This document shows positions 17,407 through 25,230 of a stretch of 64,000 nt of DNA, one piece after another. The notes under the pieces were generated by a model. It saw only the letters and a list, made by a program, of their open reading frames with translations, made no database searches and had not been told where the DNA came from. Every line of letters begins with the position of its first letter. Within the stretch, counting starts at the first letter, position 1. Source of the stretch: GCA-002733465 sp965230525 (lineage in GTDB: Bacteria > Pseudomonadota > Gammaproteobacteria > Enterobacterales > Kangiellaceae); the NCBI GenBank assembly GCA_965230525.1, contig OZ246008.1, forward strand, positions 930,001 through 994,000, read 5' to 3'. The position numbers and the translations under genes were made by a program.

Positions 17407-18018
17407 ATGCTATCGCGACCAAGCTTTAACCCCCAGCCAATCGAGCTATCTACCAACAAAGTGAAACTCAGGCCGCTGACAATTGACGATACAGAGGCTT
17501 TTTATCACGCAGGCAATGACCCTCAACTTTGGTTATGGGTAGTGCCAAATCACTGCTTATCTAAAGAGTCGGCGAAACGTTGGATCCAAGAATCACTCGA
17601 CCAACAGCAACAAGGAAATCATGTACCGTTTGTTATTATTGATCAATTATCTGGTGAACTGGTTGGTTCAACTCGCTATTGCTCAATTCGCAAACAAGAC
17701 AGAGGACTAGAAATAGGCTTTACTTTCATTGCTCCAAGCCATCAGCGAACTCATGTGAATACCCATGCAAAATTCCTATTACTTGAGCACGCATTTGAAG
17801 CGCTTGGTGCGGTAAGAGTAGAGTTTAAAACGCATGAAAAGAACCAAAAATCGAGAAATGCAATTCAACGAATTGGCGCAACTTTTGAAGGGATCTTAAG
17901 AAACTTAAGAATCTTACCTGATGGTAGTTTAAGAAATACGGCGATTTTTAGTATAACCGAACAGCAATGGCCAAGAATAAAAAGAACTTTGCAAAACCAA
18001 ATCACCACCCGAGACTAG
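17407..18018 (+). CDS. GNAT N-acetyltransferase (RimJ/RimL-like)
   Basis: A 203-aa acetyltransferase with the RimJ/RimL order: VKLRPLTIDDTEAFYHAG, a central GSTRYCSIRKQDRGLEIGFTF strand pair, the HTHVNTHAKFLLLEHAFEALGAVRVEF helix in place of the acetyl-CoA loop region, and a late NAIQRIGATFEGILR. These enzymes acetylate amino groups of small molecules or proteins from acetyl-CoA. The first gene of a three-gene run with PaiB and LysE homologues, it ends 11 bases before the PaiB start, so it is probably in the same operon under the divergent MocR regulator. The substrate is unknown. Confidence 0.88.
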   Translation: MLSRPSFNPQPIELSTNKVKLRPLTIDDTEAFYHAGNDPQLWLWVVPNHCLSKESAKRWIQESLDQQQQGNHVPFVIIDQLSGELVGSTRYCSIRKQDRGLEIGFTFIAPSHQRTHVNTHAKFLLLEHAFEALGAVRVEFKTHEKNQKSRNAIQRIGATFEGILRNLRILPDGSLRNTAIFSITEQQWPRIKRTLQNQITTRD

Positions 18019-18029
18019 GAGCAAATCGT

Positions 18030-18662
18030 ATGTATGTACCAAACAGTCTAAGAATGGAACCAGCTAGCCAAATCGAGCAATTTATTCATGCTCACGGATT
18101 TGGCATTGTGGTTTCGCAATCCCTTCAAGCCAGTCATTTGCCCTTTTTGTTTGACTCTCAGGTTGGCAAGCACGGAGAGCTTTATAGCCATCTAGCAAAA
18201 GCTAATCCCCAATCGCAACAACTTGATGGTCAACCAGTTTTGATCATCTTTAATGGGCCTCACAGTTATATTTCGCCAACTTGGTATGAAAGTGGTCCTG
18301 CGGTTCCTACGTGGAATTATGCAGCGGTTCATATTTACGGAAAAATTGAAATTCTCGACGATAGTCATACATTACATATCGTTCAAGAAACAGTGAAAAA
18401 GTATGAAGCAGAATTGTTAAATGACCAAAGTGTTATGCCTGTCGATTATCAACAAAAACTCTGCAAGGCTATCACCTCCTTCAAAGTGACAATATCACGC
18501 ATTGAAGCAAAACATAAACTTGGTCAGCAGCGAAGAATAGCAGATCAAATGGGTGTTTACATTGCCCTAAAGAATTCATCCGATCTTGATGCCAAGCAAT
18601 TGGCAGATTATATGCTTCAAACTGGCGTTGGGTGTGGTAAGAATGAAGGGAACAGTGATTGA
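18030..18662 (+). CDS. PaiB-like FMN-binding protein
   Basis: From the ATG at 18030 (after TAGGAG) the protein is 210 aa and starts MYVPNSLRM, the usual beginning of the PaiB family. The body has the split-barrel flavin-binding strands: SHLPFLFD near residue 45, GELYSHLAKANPQ, VLIIFNGPHSYISPTWY and VPTWNYAAVHIYG, all characteristic. In Bacillus, PaiB pairs with the acetyltransferase PaiA; here too the preceding gene is a GNAT. The two may act together in detoxifying polyamine- or amino-acid-like amines. A frame opening at 17967 overlaps the GNAT gene and is not needed. Confidence 0.88.
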   Translation: MYVPNSLRMEPASQIEQFIHAHGFGIVVSQSLQASHLPFLFDSQVGKHGELYSHLAKANPQSQQLDGQPVLIIFNGPHSYISPTWYESGPAVPTWNYAAVHIYGKIEILDDSHTLHIVQETVKKYEAELLNDQSVMPVDYQQKLCKAITSFKVTISRIEAKHKLGQQRRIADQMGVYIALKNSSDLDAKQLADYMLQTGVGCGKNEGNSD

Positions 18663-18692
18663 AAATAAATTTCAAAATATGGGAGAAATATT

Positions 18693-19370
18693 TTGCTAGA
18701 TAATTCAATTTTAGCTTTTATTATTATGGTTTCCTTAATGGTGATGTCGCCCGGTCCAAATGGCGCATTAATCTTAAAGAATGTATCCACAGCTGGTAAA
18801 CAACATGGTTATGTCAATGTACTAGGAATTGTTGTCGCTTTTTATTTGCATGGGCTTTTGTCGGCATTAGGCGTTTCCGCCATTATCGTTTCTTCAGCAG
18901 AATTATTCTTGGTTATTAAAATTCTAGGCGCAATTTATCTTGCTTACCTAGGTGGAAAGGCAATTTTGAATGCGATAAATAGCATGGCCACTGGACATTC
19001 GGTTGATGAAAACCTCGAGCGAAAAGTCCATGATTTGAATAGTCAGCACCGAGTAAACTTATTATCGCCACGAAGATATAGGACCAGTTTTTTCGAGGGT
19101 CTATTAACCAACCTATTAAACCCTAAAGTTTCAATATTTTATCTTGCGGCATTTCCACAATTTATGGAGACAAAACAGGACGCATTGTTGAGCGCGGCTG
19201 GATTAGTTACAATTCACGCCTTAATTGCACTGTTATGGTTTAGTATGATGGTCAAATTCATCGCCAAGTCTAAACAAGCGATTGCCAACCAAACTTTGCA
19301 AAGAATTTTACAAACCGCCGTTGGTGGCTTTTTACTTTGGTTTAGCTATAGGGTTGCGACTTCAAAATAG
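18693..19370 (+). CDS. LysE/RhtB family amino acid exporter
   Basis: A 225-aa membrane protein with six predicted hydrophobic helices and the RhtB hallmarks: an N-terminal helix ending SPGPNGALILKN, the LGAIYLAYLGGKAIL helix, and the F-EGLLTNLLNPKVSIFYLAAFPQF motif in the second half. It exports amino acids or related metabolites across the inner membrane. The start is TTG at 18693, preceded by GGGAGAA. It is last in the GNAT-PaiB-LysE run controlled in all likelihood by the MocR protein. The cytoplasmic loop between helices 3 and 4 is longer than usual (residues ~95-130). Confidence 0.9.
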   Translation: MLDNSILAFIIMVSLMVMSPGPNGALILKNVSTAGKQHGYVNVLGIVVAFYLHGLLSALGVSAIIVSSAELFLVIKILGAIYLAYLGGKAILNAINSMATGHSVDENLERKVHDLNSQHRVNLLSPRRYRTSFFEGLLTNLLNPKVSIFYLAAFPQFMETKQDALLSAAGLVTIHALIALLWFSMMVKFIAKSKQAIANQTLQRILQTAVGGFLLWFSYRVATSK

Positions 19371-19380
19371 TCCAATTAGT

Positions 19381-19555
19381 CGTGGTAGATTCTAGTTCAG
19401 TCTTTTATTGAGTCTAGGGGCTTTCCCAAACATCGCGTTTAAGGTTAGTTCCATTATCGGTCTAAAGACCGACCTACAAAGATAGAATTCACCCCTTTAG
19501 GTCGGACTTCAGTCCGTCGCTGAAGGTTGGGGCTTCCCTGAAATCCTGTGTCATT
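19381..19555. repeat. dispersed intergenic repeat, two units back to back
   Basis: The first unit carries AGTTCAGTC, then GGGGCTTTCCCAAACATCGCG, then TTCCATTATCGGTCTAAAGACCGACC. The second reads TAGGTCGGACTTCAGTCCGTCGCTG, then GGGGCTTCCCTGAAATC. They share block order with 15690-15775. TCGGTCTAAAGACCGA is a self-complementary core at about 19459-19475. The gap lies between convergent genes. Confidence 0.6.
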
Positions 19556-19586
19556 AAAACGTTAATTAATTTAAAACCAACGGCAA

Positions 19587-20261
19587 CTAAATCTTGCTTG
19601 ATTGTTCCTCTACAGCGTGAACCAATTCATCGGGAATTTGTAATCCTCTTGCTAACAAATTGAGGTAGGCTCTGCCGTTATCTAGCTCGCTGTCTATGGC
19701 AAAATGTGAAGCGGTATAAACTTCTAATGCGAGTTGAGGGCAATCGCATTGTTCAATCACTTGTTCCAGTTTCATTGGAGAAGACATTTCTGATAACAGC
19801 ATATTTTTTTCTTCTAGGGACAAGCCAATTTGGTCAGCTTTGCTCAATATTTTTTGATACTCTGTGGCGTCCACATGACCATCGGCCATGGCGGCTGCGA
19901 CCATTGTTTTAAGTACAAATTGTGCTTGCTGCTCGGCTTGGTCGCCACCTTCTAAATTTCTAAAATTGCTCGCTTGAAGTCCCTGCCAACTCGGGGTTTG
20001 CGTTAATTTTTTGGTTAAGTCTGATTGGCTAGAGCTTTGCTGATTAGTTTGTTGGGTGTTAGTGGCATATTGCTTGTAAGCTTTCCAAGCAATCGCTCCG
20101 ACTGCTGCAACGCCACCATACTTTAATAATTTCGCAGCACCCTTACGCCCTTTTTTACTTGTCAGTAAATTGGTTGTGGCACCGCCAGCGACGCCACCCA
20201 AAAATCCCTTAGCAGCGGAGCTAGAAGTCAAATTTCTTAAAACATTATTTACATCAATCAT
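19587..20261 (-). CDS. DUF533 (YebE-like) inner-membrane-associated protein
   Basis: A 224-aa protein of the DUF533/TerB-like class. The N-terminal third has a Gly-rich hydrophobic segment (GFLGGVAGGATTNLL, then a KYGGVAAVGAIAWKAYKQY helix), followed by a Gln/Ser/Thr linker (about 70-95) and a helical TerB-like domain (AQFVLKTMVAAAMADGHVDATEYQKIL...). The AAMADGHVD---YQ motif with its acidic residues is the usual TerB metal or ligand site. YebE-type proteins are of unclear function and often stress-induced. The ATG at 20261 is chosen over a TTG four codons upstream. Confidence 0.8.
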   Translation of the reverse strand: MIDVNNVLRNLTSSSAAKGFLGGVAGGATTNLLTSKKGRKGAAKLLKYGGVAAVGAIAWKAYKQYATNTQQTNQQSSSQSDLTKKLTQTPSWQGLQASNFRNLEGGDQAEQQAQFVLKTMVAAAMADGHVDATEYQKILSKADQIGLSLEEKNMLLSEMSSPMKLEQVIEQCDCPQLALEVYTASHFAIDSELDNGRAYLNLLARGLQIPDELVHAVEEQSSKI

Positions 20262-20342
20262 ATTAAAGTCCAAGCGTTGATAGACAGTCTAATTCATTCC
20301 ATTTTGAACGGATTAAGTATTCGCTAACTAAACATTTAGTGA

Positions 20343-21578
20343 CTAGGCCGTTGCTTTTGAATCCGACTGCACAGTTTTAATTGAGTCGTCTTTGTCTTTG
20401 TTTTTCAAATAGCTTTTATTCACTCTGGCAATCACTAGAGCACCTAGCGCTGCTGAGAATAGTGACCCGACTAACACGCCTACTTTCACGCTTTCTTGTA
20501 AAAATAAACCGTTATGTTCGAAAGCCAAGGTACCGATAAATAAGCTCATGGTGAAACCGATTCCGCAAAGTAAACATACACCGTAAAGTTGCGACCAATT
20601 GGTGCCCTCGGGTAATCGAGTTAGCTTCAATTGCACTGCCAACCAGCAAGCGCCAAATATACCAACTTGTTTACCAACGAATAATCCAAGAGCAATACCA
20701 ATGGTCACCGGGTTGAGTAAAGTCTCCATGCTCGCACCAGTTAAATTAACACCCGCATTGGCAAACGCGAATACGGGTAAAATAAAGAAAGTAACCCAAG
20801 GGTGAAGTGAGTGTTCAATGCTTTCCAGCATCGAGTCTTCATCGGAATCAGACTTAGACATTAGCGGAATAAACCAGGCTACCGCAAAACCGGCCAAGGT
20901 TGCATGCACCCCTGATTTTAAAACTGCCGCCCAAACGACTAAACCAATTAGAATGTAGGCAGCTTTAATATGGAGATTAAAAAAGTTTAGAACAAACAAA
21001 CCGACTATACCGATGGAGGCCACCAAGATCGAAATCATTGAAAGGTCTTCAGAATAAAACAAGGCGATTATGACTACCGCCGCAATGTCATCGAAGATTG
21101 CAACCGATAATAAAAACAGCTTTAAAGAAAGTGGAAGGTGCTTTCCAAAAATAACAAACACACCCAATGCAAAAGCGATATCCGTGGCGGAAGGGATTGC
21201 CCAGCCGTTAGCTGCAATGGGATCCTCCGCATTGAAAAACATGTAGATTAATGCTGGCGCAACAATTCCAGCAACGGCTGCAATCAGTGGCAAAACCAGT
21301 TGCTTTGCATCTGAAAGTTGACCATTGAGTACTTCGCGCTTTATCTCCAGTCCAACTAAAAAGAAGAAGAGTGCCATTAAGCCATCGTTAACCCAAAGTA
21401 GCAAACCCTTATCAATTACAAATGTACCAATGCTAAACACCACTGGAATGTCTAACAATGACTTATACCAATCTTGCGCAGGTGAGTTTGCGATAATCAT
21501 TGCAAGCACTGCGGCCACGACTAAGAAAATGCCGCCAGACGCCTCGCTTCGAAATAGATATTTAACTTTATTAACCAC
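20343..21578 (-). CDS. nhaA: Na+/H+ antiporter NhaA
   Basis: A 411-aa inner-membrane antiporter that expels Na+ for H+ and sets internal pH. About 12 hydrophobic helices are visible. Family motifs present include GLLLWVNDGLMALFFFLVGLEIKRE, the SATDIAFALGV helix, and the paired aspartates of LFLLSVAIFDDIAAVVIIAL that form the ion site. The end is a short charged tail. NhaA is usually induced by sodium and suits a marine host. The gene stands alone, with a short palindrome ACTAAACATTTAGT just downstream of its stop. Confidence 0.95.
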   Translation of the reverse strand: MVNKVKYLFRSEASGGIFLVVAAVLAMIIANSPAQDWYKSLLDIPVVFSIGTFVIDKGLLLWVNDGLMALFFFLVGLEIKREVLNGQLSDAKQLVLPLIAAVAGIVAPALIYMFFNAEDPIAANGWAIPSATDIAFALGVFVIFGKHLPLSLKLFLLSVAIFDDIAAVVIIALFYSEDLSMISILVASIGIVGLFVLNFFNLHIKAAYILIGLVVWAAVLKSGVHATLAGFAVAWFIPLMSKSDSDEDSMLESIEHSLHPWVTFFILPVFAFANAGVNLTGASMETLLNPVTIGIALGLFVGKQVGIFGACWLAVQLKLTRLPEGTNWSQLYGVCLLCGIGFTMSLFIGTLAFEHNGLFLQESVKVGVLVGSLFSAALGALVIARVNKSYLKNKDKDDSIKTVQSDSKATA

Positions 21579-21709
21579 GACAATATTTCCTTCTAATAGT
21601 TGTTGGTGAGCCTAGAGACTCACCATTCCTGAGTTAAAGCAAAAACACAGCTCTGATATCAAGGTGCCACCGAGTGAGCTGCAAATTTTGAACTGAACTA
21701 ATATATACG

Positions 21710-22177
21710 CTAACTCGTGCTACATGGATACTTTTGTTGCAAAACTTCTTGCATCGCAGTTAAGGCACTTTGATCTTGGTATCTGGAAGCATCAATATTA
21801 GTAGCCACAGTTTTGATCACATCTGCAATGGTGACTGGATGGCCCAAACAGAACTGGCCGTTTGACTCATCACCTAAAGTTAAGTGAGGTACGCGAGCAC
21901 CAATGCGGTTTTGGATCGCTCTTTCCTTAAATGATGATAACGGGCGATCGGCCTGTTGTTGGCTTTTGGCAATGTCTGCGTCCGCTGCGATAGCGCCATC
22001 AATAAATCCCTTTATGTAACGAGCACACTCCATACTTTCAGTGATTTGTGGCTGACTTTCGTAGTTTGCACAAAGTTGGCTCAATTGATCAGACGATAAA
22101 GGCTGAACCGCGTCGGCACGCATTGCGAGCAATGCCAGTGGAACTAATATTAGAAGTGAAAAATATTTATTGAACAT
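21710..22177 (-). CDS. Rap1a/Tai family secreted protein (orphan immunity-like)
   Basis: A 155-aa protein with a signal peptide (hydrophobic residues 8-21, ending ADA). The rest fits the Rap1a/Tai pattern: LSQLC, then the CARYIKGFIDGAIAADADI helix, FCLGHPVTIADVIKTVAT, and a C-terminal QKYPC. The four Cys of the mature chain are at the expected places for two disulfides. The founding members are periplasmic immunity proteins that bind T6SS amidase effectors (Ssp, Tae4). Here no amidase gene adjoins, so it is either an orphan immunity gene or a family member with another job. TAAGGAGT precedes the ATG. Confidence 0.75.
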   Translation of the reverse strand: MFNKYFSLLILVPLALLAMRADAVQPLSSDQLSQLCANYESQPQITESMECARYIKGFIDGAIAADADIAKSQQQADRPLSSFKERAIQNRIGARVPHLTLGDESNGQFCLGHPVTIADVIKTVATNIDASRYQDQSALTAMQEVLQQKYPCSTS

Positions 22178-22282
22178 AACTTACTCCTTAGTAAATTGAT
22201 CTGTCTCTATTTAAAAACACGTACATTGACATTACGGTTGTATTAATGGGTCCAGTGGTTAGCCTGAGTAACCATTATGCGG

Positions 22283-22318
22283 CTTAATTTATATTTATAA
22301 AAATATATTTAAATTAAG
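22283..22318. promoter_or_regulatory. AT-rich palindrome upstream of the LysR gene
   Basis: CTTAATTTA (22283-22291) and TAAATTAAG (22310-22318) form an inverted repeat in a very AT-rich stretch 56 bases before the LysR start. A similar AT-rich zone lies before the small membrane protein gene at 23430-23490. These could be LysR binding sites (autoregulation and target), which is inference. Confidence 0.35.
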
Positions 22319-22374
22319 GATACTATTTATTATTATAAATGTATTAAGTCCTAAGATTTGGGAGTTATAACCTT

Positions 22375-23346
22375 ATGCCACTGCCCCATTCCAGATTTCA
22401 TGCGCGCTTAGGCACTTTTAGACAACTCGAAATTTTCGTTAAGTTTGCTGAAACCGGCAGTATTAGTCAGACCGCTCAAGAGCTTCATTTAGCTCAACCT
22501 TCGGTGTCAATCCAATTGAAAAAGCTGTCGGATAATTTAAATGTGGCGCTGCTAGAGCAAATAGGTCGCAAGCTCTATTTAACTGATGCGGGGCGAGAGC
22601 TTTACGCCAGCTCAATGGAAATATTCGATGCCGTCGGCCGATTAGAAAGTCGGCTTGGCAGTCTCTCTGGATTGCAAGCCGGTCTCCTTAAACTTTCGGT
22701 TGTGACAACCGCTAAGTATTTCTTTCCGCATTTGCTGGGGCCATTTTGTCGGCTATATCCGAATATTGAAGTGACTTTTAACATCGGCAATCGAGGCTCC
22801 ATGATCCAGCGTTTAAGAGAAAACAAAGATGATTTTTATGTGTTTAGCCATCCGCCGGAAGACATTGATATTGAAACGCTGGAGTTTGTAAAAAACCCAC
22901 TTGTGGTGGTGGCTCCAGCCGATCATCCGCTTGCCAATAAGAAAAATATTGATTTCGCAGCACTAGCGGATGAGCCCTTCATAATGCGGGAACCAGGATC
23001 AGGAACGCGTCATTCAGTAGAGAAATATTTGCTGGATTCTGGGCACAGCATCAACGAAAAGATGACCATTGAAAGTAATGAAGCGATTAAACACTCGGTA
23101 ATGTCGGGACTTGGTTTGTCGATTCTTTCAGTTCACACATTGGCCCAAGAAAGCAATAAGGATATTTCGATATTGGATATCAAAGAGTTTCCAATGCAAT
23201 TTAAGTGGTACTTAGTCTATCTTAGAAACAAACAGCTCTCGGACATTGCAACCACTTTTCTCAATTTCTTGAAAAGTGATGGCAGTGAAATTGCCGCCGA
23301 ACTCTTGCAAAACTCACCGGCAAAAGACTATATCGACACTCTATAA
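22375..23346 (+). CDS. LysR family transcriptional regulator
   Basis: A 323-aa LysR protein. The N-terminal winged helix is clear (TFRQLEIFVKFAETGSISQTAQELHLAQPSVSIQLKKL, residues ~14-50), followed by the linker helix and a periplasmic-binding-type effector domain (KLSVVTTAKYFFPHLLGPF..., FIMREPGSGTRHSVEKYLL). This GSGTR-type cleft and overall look resemble the CbbR/CysB-like branch that responds to small anions or metabolites. The next gene operon on the same strand includes an SbtA-type bicarbonate transporter, so this LysR protein probably controls it, as CmpR/CbbR homologues control bicarbonate uptake in autotrophs. Confidence 0.88.
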   Translation: MPLPHSRFHARLGTFRQLEIFVKFAETGSISQTAQELHLAQPSVSIQLKKLSDNLNVALLEQIGRKLYLTDAGRELYASSMEIFDAVGRLESRLGSLSGLQAGLLKLSVVTTAKYFFPHLLGPFCRLYPNIEVTFNIGNRGSMIQRLRENKDDFYVFSHPPEDIDIETLEFVKNPLVVVAPADHPLANKKNIDFAALADEPFIMREPGSGTRHSVEKYLLDSGHSINEKMTIESNEAIKHSVMSGLGLSILSVHTLAQESNKDISILDIKEFPMQFKWYLVYLRNKQLSDIATTFLNFLKSDGSEIAAELLQNSPAKDYIDTL

Positions 23347-23548
23347 TTACTTTTTTCAGATCCGCTCATTAACTTAGCCAAGCTAATTAAAAACAATGAA
23401 CCCCTTAAAACCTTAGCTCTCACCTCTGCAATATCCAATATATAGATTTATATAAATATTAATAGCAAATAGATTCTATTTTTATCTATGTATTAGTCGT
23501 GAAAGAATATCCTCATTGAATCCACTGACTGAGGAATATGAGGCTCTC

Positions 23549-23755
23549 ATGACCAATTCTCAATTTATCTTTTGTTTTTTCGCCGGCAGCCTATTGCTCG
23601 CCATTGGTTTGTTGACAACAACGCTGTTATCGACCAATTGGTTTTTCGTGGCAATAGGCGGCTGCTTATGTTTGCTCAGCCTGTTGCAATTTAAGCGTGC
23701 ACAACCAAAACGCTTGTTGGCTAGGACACCTAAGTCACTCCCTCAACAAAAGTGA
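23549..23755 (+). CDS. small two-helix membrane protein
   Basis: From the ATG at 23549 (GAGG six bases upstream) the product is 68 aa, with two hydrophobic helices (FIFCFFAGSLLLAIGLLTTTLL and WFFVAIGGCLCLLSLLQF) and a basic, Pro-rich tail. A TTG at 23516 would add eleven residues. No family recognised. It sits 35 bases before the transporter gene and may be its small partner or simply lie at the head of the operon. Confidence 0.55.
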   Translation: MTNSQFIFCFFAGSLLLAIGLLTTTLLSTNWFFVAIGGCLCLLSLLQFKRAQPKRLLARTPKSLPQQK

Positions 23756-23790
23756 GTTGTCACTTTATACCTGACTAGAGGAAAAAAGAA

Positions 23791-24732
23791 GTGCAACTCG
23801 ACATAATGATACTGTTTTTCATGCTCGGCGTAGCAGCGCGCTTAATCGGCTCTGAGTTAAAGTTACCAAAAGGTTTATATCAAGCAATAAGCCTGTTCTT
23901 GATGTTGGCAATAGGCTTAAAAGGCGGTATGGCGCTAGCGGAGCACCTGTCATTTGAATTGATTACTCAGTCTTTAACCATCATGTTGCTGGGACTAATT
24001 TTTCCACTCATCGCGTTTCCAATTTTGAATAGAGTCGGCGCATTTTCCAAGAATGATTCAGCCGCCATTGCAGCGCATTTTGGCTCGGTGAGCATTGGAA
24101 CCTTTGCAGTGGCAATTGCATTGTTAGAGTCGCGCAATATCCCTTATGAAACTTATTTTCCATTGTTTGTTGTGTTGCTGGAATTTCCCGCCATTATTGT
24201 CGGATTTTTACTCGCTAAGGACAAAAACTCCAATGTGTCGATGTCGGAGTGGGGAAAAGAAATCATTAGTAACCAGAGTATGATTTTGCTCTTCGGCGGC
24301 TTGCTCATCGGTTTGATTGCGGGTGACCAAGCGACCAAAGTGATGCCACTGTTTAATGATTTATTCTACGGGGTGTTAGCGCTATTTCTTCTTGAAATGG
24401 GCATCGTGGCTGCAGAACGAATCAAAGATCTAAAACAAAACGGACTCTTCTTAACAGCTTTTTCAATGGTAATGCCAATTATTAATGGTGTAATCGGAGG
24501 AGCGGTTGGCGCGCTGCTTGGCTTCACCGCGGGAGGTATTTTCCTAACCATTGTTTTGAGTGCGAGTGTTTCTTACATCGCCGTTCCTGTTGCAATGAAA
24601 AGTCTACTGCCGAGTGCAAATCACTCACTGGGTTTGACCGCATCGCTCGGTGTCGCCTTCCCATTTAACATTGTTATTGGCTTACCTTTGTACTGGCTAA
24701 TGGCAAGCTGGTTGTTTAGTTTTGTTTCGTAA
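23791..24732 (+). CDS. SbtA-family sodium-dependent bicarbonate transporter
   Basis: A 313-aa protein with about ten hydrophobic helices and the SbtA/DUF897 pattern: RLIGSELKLPKGLYQAISLFLMLAIGLKGG at the start of the chain, and NDSAAIAAHFGSVSIGTFAVAIA in the first repeat. In cyanobacteria SbtA imports HCO3- with Na+. The start is GTG at 23791, preceded by AGAGGAAAA. The gene is 15 bases from purE, and purE overlaps purK, so the three should be one transcript. The linkage is meaningful: PurK consumes bicarbonate. Substrate is assigned by family and context, not shown. Confidence 0.8.
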   Translation: MQLDIMILFFMLGVAARLIGSELKLPKGLYQAISLFLMLAIGLKGGMALAEHLSFELITQSLTIMLLGLIFPLIAFPILNRVGAFSKNDSAAIAAHFGSVSIGTFAVAIALLESRNIPYETYFPLFVVLLEFPAIIVGFLLAKDKNSNVSMSEWGKEIISNQSMILLFGGLLIGLIAGDQATKVMPLFNDLFYGVLALFLLEMGIVAAERIKDLKQNGLFLTAFSMVMPIINGVIGGAVGALLGFTAGGIFLTIVLSASVSYIAVPVAMKSLLPSANHSLGLTASLGVAFPFNIVIGLPLYWLMASWLFSFVS

Positions 24733-24747
24733 TTTGGAGTTAATAAA

Positions 24748-25230
24748 ATGTCTAAACCATTAGTCAGTATCATCATGGGTTCGCAATCCGATTGGAGCAC
24801 CATGCAAGAAGCAACAAACTTGCTGGATGCAATGCAAATCGCTTACGAAACAAAAGTGGTGTCGGCGCATAGAACACCACAACGATTGTATGAGTTTGCT
24901 CAATCCGCCCAACAGCGCGGAGTTCAAGTAATTATCGCCGGTGCTGGTGGCGCGGCGCATCTTCCAGGAATGACGGCCGCTATGACTATCTTGCCGGTCA
25001 TTGCGGTACCGGTGCAAAGTAAAGCACTTAATGGCATGGATAGTTTGCTCTCAATAGCACAGATGCCACGGGGCGTATGCGTCGCGACTCAAGCGATTGG
25101 TGGAGCTGGTGCATTTAATGCGGGTTTAATGGCAACTCAAATAATCGCCTTAAGTGATCAAAAAATTTCCGAAAAACTTAGCCTTTGGCGTGAACAACAA
25201 ACCAGCGATGTCGCTGAGGAGGTAGCATAA
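24748..25230 (+). CDS. purE: N5-carboxyaminoimidazole ribonucleotide mutase PurE
   Basis: A 160-aa class I PurE of de novo purine synthesis, which converts N5-CAIR to CAIR in the cytoplasm. Motifs: MGSQSDWSTM at residues 10-19, VVSAHRTPQRLYEFA around 38-52, and AGAGGAAHLPGM with the substrate-binding loop near 70. Length is as in E. coli. It overlaps purK by one base (TAATG) and follows the SbtA-type transporter by 15 bases. In many gammaproteobacteria purE-purK form a two-gene operon; the transporter in front is the unusual part. Confidence 0.95.
   Translation: MSKPLVSIIMGSQSDWSTMQEATNLLDAMQIAYETKVVSAHRTPQRLYEFAQSAQQRGVQVIIAGAGGAAHLPGMTAAMTILPVIAVPVQSKALNGMDSLLSIAQMPRGVCVATQAIGGAGAFNAGLMATQIIALSDQKISEKLSLWREQQTSDVAEEVA

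Noticed and set aside
17967..18029. Upstream extension of the PaiB-like gene
   Set aside because: The extra residues overlap the acetyltransferase gene and precede the conserved MYVP start, which has its own TAGGAG.
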